A stretch of DNA of 64,000 nucleotides from positions 186,001 through 250,000 of the forward strand of contig JAEKDP010000005.1 in NCBI GenBank assembly GCA_016521575.1, given 5' to 3'. A program made the position numbers and the translations under genes. The notes under the pieces are model-generated. The model was not told the origin of the DNA. It saw only the letters and a list, made by a program, of their open reading frames with translations, and searched no databases. How positions within the stretch are numbered: position 1 is the first letter of the stretch; every line of letters begins with the position of its first letter. Below are positions 57,566-64,000 of this stretch, in pieces. The DNA comes from Rhodobacteraceae bacterium F11138. Lineage in GTDB: Bacteria; Pseudomonadota; Alphaproteobacteria; Rhodobacterales; Rhodobacteraceae.

Positions 57566-57691
57566 GACGGGCTCCTGAGACGGTCGGAAATTCTGGACCG
57601 GAACCCGCGTCAAGGTCAAGTCCGGGCAGGTGGTGGCGGGGCAATCCGGCCGCGCGAAGATCGGCGCGGCTGTTCGGGTGGATCGTGCCGG

Positions 57692-60600
57692 TTATCCCTG
57701 CAGCGCCTTCACGCTCACGTCGTCTTCGGCCTGCGCCTTGATCGCCAGAGCCGCGGCATGCGAACCGGCGGCGGTGGTGAAATAGGGGATCTTGTCATAC
57801 AGCGCGATGGTGCGGATGGATTTGCTGTCTTCGACGGCCTGTGCGCCTTCGGTCGAATTCATCACCAGTTGGATATCGCCATCCTTCATCATGTCGGTGA
57901 TGTCCGGACGGCCTTCGTAGACCTTGTTGACCTGCGCGCAGGCGATACCATGCTCGGCCAGCCAGTTTTGGGTGCCGCGCGTGGCGACGATGGTGAAGCC
58001 AAGGCCGGACAAGATCTGCGCCGCCTCCAGCATTTCCGGAGTCTTGTCGGCATCCTTGATCGACAGAAAGGTGCAACCCGACGTCGGCAGCGCCATGCCC
58101 GCGCCCATCTGCGCCTTGAGAAACGCGCGCGGAAAGTCGCGATCCCATCCCATGACTTCGCCGGTCGAACGCATTTCGGGGCCAAGGATCGTATCGACAC
58201 CGGGGAACCTGGCAAAGGGCAGCACCGCTTCCTTGACCGAAAACCACGGCATCATCGGATCGGCCAGTGTCATCGGATCGGCCAGGGGCAGCACCGTGTC
58301 GTAATCGGCATCGACATCATAGGCCGCGCGCATCGGGAAATCGGCCAGTTTCTCACCGGCCATCACCCGGGCCGCGATCGAGGCGATCGCCGAATCCGTG
58401 GCCTTGGCAACAAAGGGCACGGTACGGCTGGCGCGGGGGTTGACCTCGATCAGGAAAATCTCGTCGTCTTTCACCGCGAACTGGATGTTCATCAAGCCGA
58501 CCACGTTCAGCGCGTGGGCCAACGAGTGGGTCTGTTCCTTGACCGCCTGGATGATCTCGGGCGACAGCGAGTAGGGCGGCAACGAACAGGCACTGTCCCC
58601 CGAATGCACGCCGGCTTCTTCGATGTGCTGCATGATGCCCGCGACATGCACGTCGGTGCCGTCGCAGATTGCATCGACGTCCAGTTCGACAGCCCCCGAG
58701 AGATAGCTGTCCAGCAGCACCGGGCTGTCGCCCGACACCACCACCGCATCCGAGATATAGCGTTCCAGCTGCGCCTGGTCGCGTACGATTTCCATGGCGC
58801 GACCACCCAGCACATAAGAGGGGCGGATCACCAGCGGAAAGCCGATCTGCCCTGCGATCTCGAACGCCTGCTGATCGGTGCTGGCGATCCCGTTGTTGGG
58901 TTGCTTCAGGCCAAGTCCCTGCAACAGCTTCTGAAACCGCTCGCGGTCTTCGGCCAGGTCAATGGCATCGGGCGTGGTGCCCAGGATCGGGATGCCTTCG
59001 TCATGCAGCGCATTGGCCAGCTTCAGTGGGGTCTGTCCGCCGAACTGCACGATGACGCCGTGCAGGGTGCCTTTCTGCTGTTCGGCCCGCAGGATCTCCA
59101 TGACGTGCTCAAAGGTCAGCGGTTCGAAATACAGCCGGTCGGACGTGTCATAGTCGGTGGACACGGTTTCCGGGTTGCAGTTGACCATGATGGTTTCATA
59201 ACCCGCGTCCGTCAGCGCATAACAGGCGTGGCAGCAGCAATAGTCGAATTCGATCCCCTGGCCGATGCGGTTGGGACCACCGCCCAGAATGACCACTTTG
59301 CGGCTGTCCGACGGGCGCGCCTCGCATTCGACTTCGCCCATCATCGGCTCTTCGTAGGTCGAGTACATATAAGGCGTCTGGGCTTCGAATTCGGCGGCGC
59401 AGGTGTCGATACGCTTGAACACGGCGGTCACGCCCATGTTGTGACGCGCGCGGCGCACATTGGCTTCGTCGCGCCCGGTGAGCGCGCCGAGCCGGGCATC
59501 GGTAAAGCCCATCATCTTGAGATCGCGCAGACCCTCGGTTGTTGTGGGCAGGCCCTGCTTGCGCAGCTGTGCCTCGGTTTCGACGATCTCGCGGATGCGG
59601 GCCAGGAACCAGGGGTCGAACATGGTGACGGCGTGGATTTCGTCATCCGACATGCCGTGACGCATGGCCTGGGCGATGGTGCGCATGCGGTCCGGGGTCT
59701 GCTGACTGATCGCCTTGATGATGGGGGTCTTGTCCTCGACCTCTTCCCAGATGCCGACCGTCAGGCCGGGAATGGCGATCTCGTCAAATCCGGTCAGGCC
59801 GGATTCCATGCTGGCCATCGCCTTTTGCAGCGATTCATGGATGGTGCGGCCGATGGCCATGGCCTCGCCCACCGATTTCATCGCCGTGGTCAGATAGGGT
59901 TCGGAGCCGGGGAATTTCTCGAAGGCGAATTTCGGGATTTTGGTGACCACATAGTCGATTGTCGGCTCGAACGACGCCGGCGTGACCTTTGTTATGTCAT
60001 TGTCCAGCTCGTCCAGCGTATAGCCCACCGCCAGTTTCGCCGCAATTCTGGCAATCGGAAAGCCGGTGGCCTTGGACGCCAGCGCCGAAGACCGTGACAC
60101 GCGCGGGTTCATTTCAATCACCACCATGCGGCCATCCGCCGGGTTCACCGCCCATTGCACGTTCGAGCCGCCGGTTTCCACGCCGATCTCGCGCAAAACG
60201 GCGATGCTGCCGTTGCGCATGATCTGGTATTCCTTGTCGGTCAGGGTCAGGGCCGGGGCCACGGTGATCGAATCGCCCGTGTGCACGCCCATCGGATCGA
60301 CGTTTTCAATGGAACAGACGATGATCGCATTGTCGGCGGTGTCGCGCACCACCTCCATTTCATATTCTTTCCAACCCAGCAGGGATTCGTCGACCAGGAT
60401 CTGACCCATCGGGCTTGCATCCATGCCCGAGCGGCAGAAATGTTCGTAGTCGTCGCGGTTATAGGCGACACCGCCACCCGTGCCCCCCATGGTGAAGGCG
60501 GGGCGGATGATGGCGGGCAGGCCGACCTCTTCCAGCGCGTCCAGCGCGATGCGCACGCCTGCGGCGAGATCTTTCTTGCCGTTGTCATCCTTGGGTGCGG

Positions 60601-61048
60601 TCACAATGGTTGCTTTGGGATTTTCAATGCCCAATCGGTCCATGGCGTCGCGGAACAGCTTGCGATCCTCGGCCATTTCGATGGCTTCGCGCTTGGCACC
60701 GATCATTTCGACACCGTATTTCGCCAGCACACCCATTTCTTCCAGCGCCAGGCTGGTGTTCAGCCCGGTCTGTCCGCCCATGGTGGGCAGCAACGCGTCG
60801 GGGCGCTCTTTTTCGATGATCTTGGCAACGACTTCGGGGGTGATCGGTTCGATATAGGTGGCGTCGGCCATGCCCGGGTCGGTCATGATGGTGGCGGGGT
60901 TCGAATTAACCAGGATGACCCGATAGCCCTCTTCGCGCAGCGCCTTGCAGGCCTGTGCCCCGGAATAGTCGAATTCACAGGCTTGCCCGATCACGATGGG
61001 TCCCGCTCCGATGATCATGATCGACTGGATGTCGGTTCTCTTCGGCAT
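57692..61048 (-). CDS. carB: Carbamoyl-phosphate synthase large subunit
   Basis: Makes carbamoyl phosphate for arginine and pyrimidines using ammonia from CarA. 1118 residues. Two ATP-grasp halves: the first from [20 protein letters not shown], the second around [13 protein letters not shown] and [17 protein letters not shown]. The C-terminal MGS-like allosteric domain has the typical late [18 protein letters not shown]. carA is not adjacent. The ATG at 61048 begins the conserved start. Confidence 0.97.
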   Translation of the reverse strand: MPKRTDIQSIMIIGAGPIVIGQACEFDYSGAQACKALREEGYRVILVNSNPATIMTDPGMADATYIEPITPEVVAKIIEKERPDALLPTMGGQTGLNTSLALEEMGVLAKYGVEMIGAKREAIEMAEDRKLFRDAMDRLGIENPKATIVTAPKDDNGKKDLAAGVRIALDALEEVGLPAIIRPAFTMGGTGGGVAYNRDDYEHFCRSGMDASPMGQILVDESLLGWKEYEMEVVRDTADNAIIVCSIENVDPMGVHTGDSITVAPALTLTDKEYQIMRNGSIAVLREIGVETGGSNVQWAVNPADGRMVVIEMNPRVSRSSALASKATGFPIARIAAKLAVGYTLDELDNDITKVTPASFEPTIDYVVTKIPKFAFEKFPGSEPYLTTAMKSVGEAMAIGRTIHESLQKAMASMESGLTGFDEIAIPGLTVGIWEEVEDKTPIIKAISQQTPDRMRTIAQAMRHGMSDDEIHAVTMFDPWFLARIREIVETEAQLRKQGLPTTTEGLRDLKMMGFTDARLGALTGRDEANVRRARHNMGVTAVFKRIDTCAAEFEAQTPYMYSTYEEPMMGEVECEARPSDSRKVVILGGGPNRIGQGIEFDYCCCHACYALTDAGYETIMVNCNPETVSTDYDTSDRLYFEPLTFEHVMEILRAEQQKGTLHGVIVQFGGQTPLKLANALHDEGIPILGTTPDAIDLAEDRERFQKLLQGLGLKQPNNGIASTDQQAFEIAGQIGFPLVIRPSYVLGGRAMEIVRDQAQLERYISDAVVVSGDSPVLLDSYLSGAVELDVDAICDGTDVHVAGIMQHIEEAGVHSGDSACSLPPYSLSPEIIQAVKEQTHSLAHALNVVGLMNIQFAVKDDEIFLIEVNPRASRTVPFVAKATDSAIASIAARVMAGEKLADFPMRAAYDVDADYDTVLPLADPMTLADPMMPWFSVKEAVLPFARFPGVDTILGPEMRSTGEVMGWDRDFPRAFLKAQMGAGMALPTSGCTFLSIKDADKTPEMLEAAQILSGLGFTIVATRGTQNWLAEHGIACAQVNKVYEGRPDITDMMKDGDIQLVMNSTEGAQAVEDSKSIRTIALYDKIPYFTTAAGSHAAALAIKAQAEDDVSVKALQG

Positions 61049-61426
61049 GGCGCGGTTCCTCTGGCTGGTGAGTCCCGGGCACCCCCAAGTGCCCAAATCG
61101 TCCTGCGTTATAGGGATGGGCCGCGCGGGTGCAAGGCCAGAAGCGGCAAGAATTTGCATCGGGCGTTATACGTCGATGGTCAGATGCCGGCCTGGGCGCA
61201 CGGGACCGCCCCCGGGTGGGGCATTGGTTTGGATCCTGCGTCTCGGGGCCGGGCGGCCATGTCGGGGAATTTGCCCGTTGCAGGCGTGATCCGAACAGGA
61301 AATGCACGGCGCGGGCCGCATCCGGCCCGGTTTCAGCGGGCTGACAGGTCAACATGGCTTGACTTTTGCCGCGCCGCCCTGTGTACCGACGCGACGCCAG
61401 AAACCACTCAACACGAGGCATTTCTC
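61049..61426. other. Divergent carB/aspS intergenic region with an aspS promoter
   Basis: 378 bases without a gene between divergent carB and aspS. A plausible aspS promoter is TTGACT (61359-61364), a 17-base spacer and TGTACC (61382-61387). Several GC-rich short palindromes are present (for example GCCGGCC-like words) but no known leader RNA. Confidence 0.5.
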
Positions 61427-63217
61427 ATGCACGCCTATCGCAGTCAAACCTGTGCCGATCTGACCGCCGCCAATGTCGGCGATACTGTCCGCCTGTCCGG
61501 TTGGGTCCATCGGGTCCGCGATCACGGCGGGGTTCTGTTCATCGACCTGCGGGACCACTATGGCGTGACGCAGGTGTTGTGTGATGGCGACAGCGCGGCC
61601 TTTGCCGAGTTGGAGAAGGTACGCAGCGAATGGTGCATCCGCGTGGATGGCACCGTCAAGGCGCGGGATGCCGAATTGGTCAATCCCAAACTGCCCACCG
61701 GCGAGATCGAGGTCTATGTCCGCGACGTCGAAGTGCTGGGCGCAGCCGAGGAACTGCCGCTGATCGTCTTTGGCGATCAGGAATACCCCGAGGAAACCCG
61801 CCTGCGGTATCGTTATCTGGACCTGCGCCGCGACGCGATGCAGCGCAACATGACGCTGCGTTCGGACGTGGTGGCATCCATGCGCCGCCGGATGTGGGAC
61901 AAGGGGTTCCGCGAATATCAGACCCCGATCATCACCGCCTCCAGCCCCGAAGGTGCGCGCGATTTTCTGGTGCCGTCGCGTTTGCATCCGGGCAAATTCT
62001 ATGCGCTGCCACAAGCCCCGCAGCAGTTCAAGCAGCTGATCATGGTCAGCGGGTTCGACAAGTATTTCCAGATCGCCCCCTGTTTTCGCGACGAGGATCC
62101 GCGCGCCGACCGCTCGCCCACCGATTTCTATCAGCTCGACCTGGAAATGTCGTTCGTGACCCAGCAGGACGTGTTCGACACCATTCAACCGGTGCTGCAG
62201 GGTGTGTTCGAAGAATTCGGCGAGGGTGCCAGGGTCGATACAGAATGGCCGCAGATCAGCTATCGCGATGCGGCGTTGTGGTATGGCACCGACAAGCCGG
62301 ACCTGCGCAATCCTATCAAAATGCAAGTGGTCTCCGACCACTTTCGCGATTCCGGCTTTGCGATTTTCGCAAAGCTGCTTGAGCAGGACGGCACCGAGAT
62401 CCGCGCCATTCCTGCCCCCGGCGGAGGGTCACGCAAGTTCTGTGACCGGATGAATGCCTTTGCCCAGAAAGAGGGTCTGCCGGGCATGGGATATATCTTC
62501 TGGCGCGATCAGGGCAATGGCATGGAAGCCGCCGGTCCTCTGGCCAAGAACATCGGCCCCGAGCGCACCGAGGCGATCCGACAGCAGCTGGACCTGGGCG
62601 TGGGCGATGCGGCGTTCTTCCTGGGTGGCAAGCCGAAGAGTTTCGAGAAGGTCGCGGGCAAGGCGCGCGATGTGATCGGCGCGGAGCTGAACCTTACCGA
62701 GAAGGACCGCTTTGCCTTTGCCTGGATCGTCGATTTTCCGATCTTTGAGGCGGATGAGGAAACCGGCAAGATCGATTTCGAACATAACCCGTTCTCGATG
62801 CCGCAAGGGGGCATGGAGGCGCTGGAAGGCGATCCTCTCAAGGTGCTGGGCTATCAGTATGATCTGTCCTGCAATGGCTATGAACTGGTCAGCGGTGCGA
62901 TCCGGAACCACAAGCCCGAGATCATGTTCAAGGCCTTCGAAATCGCCGGGTATGGCAAGGACGAGGTCGAGAAACGCTTTGGCGGCATGGTCAATGCGTT
63001 CCAATACGGCGCCCCGCCGCATGGGGGCTGTGCTGCTGGCATCGACCGGATCGTGATGCTGCTGGCGGATACTGCGAACATTCGCGAAGTCATCATGTTC
63101 CCGATGAACCAGCGGGCCGAAGACCTGATGATGAACGCGCCCAGCGACCCCACCAGCGATCAGCTGATGGAGCTTGGACTGCGGGTTATCCCACAGGATG
63201 ACGACCCGGCGGTCTGA
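61427..63217 (+). CDS. aspS: Aspartate--tRNA ligase
   Basis: Class IIb synthetase, 596 residues, the bacterial length. N-terminal OB-fold ([19 protein letters not shown]), class II motif 2 [19 protein letters not shown], the bacterial insertion (GAD) domain in the middle, and motif 3 at [13 protein letters not shown]. It may be non-discriminating (also charging tRNA-Asn), which the sequence alone does not decide. Confidence 0.97.
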   Translation: MHAYRSQTCADLTAANVGDTVRLSGWVHRVRDHGGVLFIDLRDHYGVTQVLCDGDSAAFAELEKVRSEWCIRVDGTVKARDAELVNPKLPTGEIEVYVRDVEVLGAAEELPLIVFGDQEYPEETRLRYRYLDLRRDAMQRNMTLRSDVVASMRRRMWDKGFREYQTPIITASSPEGARDFLVPSRLHPGKFYALPQAPQQFKQLIMVSGFDKYFQIAPCFRDEDPRADRSPTDFYQLDLEMSFVTQQDVFDTIQPVLQGVFEEFGEGARVDTEWPQISYRDAALWYGTDKPDLRNPIKMQVVSDHFRDSGFAIFAKLLEQDGTEIRAIPAPGGGSRKFCDRMNAFAQKEGLPGMGYIFWRDQGNGMEAAGPLAKNIGPERTEAIRQQLDLGVGDAAFFLGGKPKSFEKVAGKARDVIGAELNLTEKDRFAFAWIVDFPIFEADEETGKIDFEHNPFSMPQGGMEALEGDPLKVLGYQYDLSCNGYELVSGAIRNHKPEIMFKAFEIAGYGKDEVEKRFGGMVNAFQYGAPPHGGCAAGIDRIVMLLADTANIREVIMFPMNQRAEDLMMNAPSDPTSDQLMELGLRVIPQDDDPAV

Positions 63218-63297
63218 CCGGGTCGTTCGGGCCGGATCGCAGGCATCGCCCCGGATCTAGTGTTGTGAACCGGAGGGTGTGCGCCTAGGGTTGCGTC

Positions 63298-64000
63298 ATG
63301 AGCGATGTTTCCGAACACAGGCCCTTGGGCGCACCGGTTGAGAACTGGACCCCGCCCCGGGTTCCCGAAGGCGAGACCTTGCAGGGTCGATACGCGCGGC
63401 TCCTGCCGCTGGCCGCCGATGTTCATGCCGCACCGTTGCATCGCGCCTATGCCGGGCAGGATGCGATATGGGACTACATGCCATGCGGTCCTTTCCGGTC
63501 CGAGTCCGCCTATGCCGAATGGATTGGAGAGACCGTCGCCGACCCGGCACATCTTTTCTATGCGATTACGGATCTGGATCACGGCACAGTGGGCGGCGTG
63601 GCCAGCTATTTGCGGATCGCTCCGGTGGCCGGGTCTATCGAGGTGGGCAATATCAGCTTTGGCCCGGATCTGCAGCGCACCCGTGCGGCCACCGAGGCCA
63701 TGGTTTTAATGATGAACTGGGCTTTTGATGCGGGTTATCGGCGGTATGAATGGAAATGCAATGCGCTGAATGCGCCATCCCGTCGTGCCGCCCAGCGATT
63801 GGGGTTCAGCTATGAGGGTGTATTCCGTCAGGCGCTGGTGGTGAAGGGGCGCAACCGGGATACGGCGTGGTTTGCGATCATAGATCGCGAATGGCCGGCG
63901 CTGAAGCAGGCGTATGAGCAATGGCTGGATCCGGACAATTTCGATGACACGGGGCGCCAGATCGTGTCTCTGGGCGATTTGACCGGGCCGATCCGGGTGT
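63298..64000 (+). CDS. GNAT acetyltransferase, RimJ/RimL type (3' end outside window)
   Basis: At least 234 residues are in view, with the frame still open at the window edge. GNAT features: VEVGNISFGPDLQRTRAATEA (acetyl-CoA site, in two pieces), then WKCNALNAPSRRAAQRLGFSYEGVFRQA, the RimJ/RimL motif. The pattern fits COG1670 proteins that acetylate small molecules or ribosomal proteins; the substrate is unknown. It starts 81 bases after aspS on the same strand. Confidence 0.85.
   Translation, partial: MSDVSEHRPLGAPVENWTPPRVPEGETLQGRYARLLPLAADVHAAPLHRAYAGQDAIWDYMPCGPFRSESAYAEWIGETVADPAHLFYAITDLDHGTVGGVASYLRIAPVAGSIEVGNISFGPDLQRTRAATEAMVLMMNWAFDAGYRRYEWKCNALNAPSRRAAQRLGFSYEGVFRQALVVKGRNRDTAWFAIIDREWPALKQAYEQWLDPDNFDDTGRQIVSLGDLTGPIRV

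Noticed and set aside
57560..60097. An 845-codon open frame on the plus strand opposite carB
   Set aside because: Antisense to a certain gene in a high-GC genome; composition is His/Arg/Gly-rich and unlike a protein.

Overview
The window is a 64 kb piece of chromosome from an alphaproteobacterium, almost certainly Rhodobacteraceae (Roseobacter/Rhodobacter group). The basis is high GC, very dense packing with many ATGA stop/start overlaps, an aerobic (CobG/CobN-type) cobalamin pathway, Hsp20 next to a DUF1150 gene, an Lrp gene divergent from trxB, a Hint-domain protein, and a fused sulfate adenylyltransferase/APS kinase. I see no rRNA, tRNA, insertion sequence or CRISPR array.

Layout. 1-8837: end of argC, then cytochrome c maturation genes ccmE, ccmF and ccmH, with a GH108 endolysin/holin pair lodged between ccmE and ccmF; a paaG-like enoyl-CoA hydratase/isomerase; and a four-gene operon of unrecognised envelope proteins that includes a 39-residue secreted microprotein. 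8930-15681: gltA, gltX, an MFS transporter and a serine hydrolase (all minus), then pheS. 15808-30903: a cobalamin block of about 15 kb. Riboswitch - DUF1636 - cobW - cobN - cobG - cobH - cobI - cobJ - (cobK on the opposite strand) - cobL - cobE - cobM - cobB - cobA - cobF runs leftward, followed by a second cobalamin riboswitch driving a CbiM-like metal-uptake permease. 31024-39430: Mn-dependent pyrophosphatase, sulfotransferase plus nuclease-fold protein, a lower-GC interval with a small membrane protein or small RNA, groESL with a CIRCE operator, an EamA transporter, a lipase and a lone phnM. 39531-48376: purK/purE, YdcH, Hsp20 with a sigma-32 type promoter, DUF1150, PhzF, a GT10 glycosyltransferase, sat-cysC, trxB, lrp and a Hint protein. 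48628-64000: lgt-midA-pgeF operon, ubiK, ybjN, proC, a tRNA-binding protein, a 2-hydroxyacid dehydrogenase, tdk, a KAS III-like enzyme, carB, aspS and the start of a GNAT acetyltransferase.

How the genes work together. The cob genes encode the aerobic route from uroporphyrinogen III to cobyrinate (methylations by CobA, I, J, M, F and L; ring contraction by CobG/J; reduction by CobK; rearrangement by CobH; amidation by CobB) and the large cobaltochelatase subunit CobN. Both transcription units look switched off by adenosylcobalamin, coupling synthesis to metal import. The ccm genes supply haem delivery and ligation for c-type cytochromes. The inserted lysis pair probably serves release of a phage-like particle, possibly a gene transfer agent; that is inference. 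Heat-shock functions are separated into a CIRCE-controlled groESL and an RpoH-type Hsp20 unit.

All calls come from reading the sequence; no database search was run.
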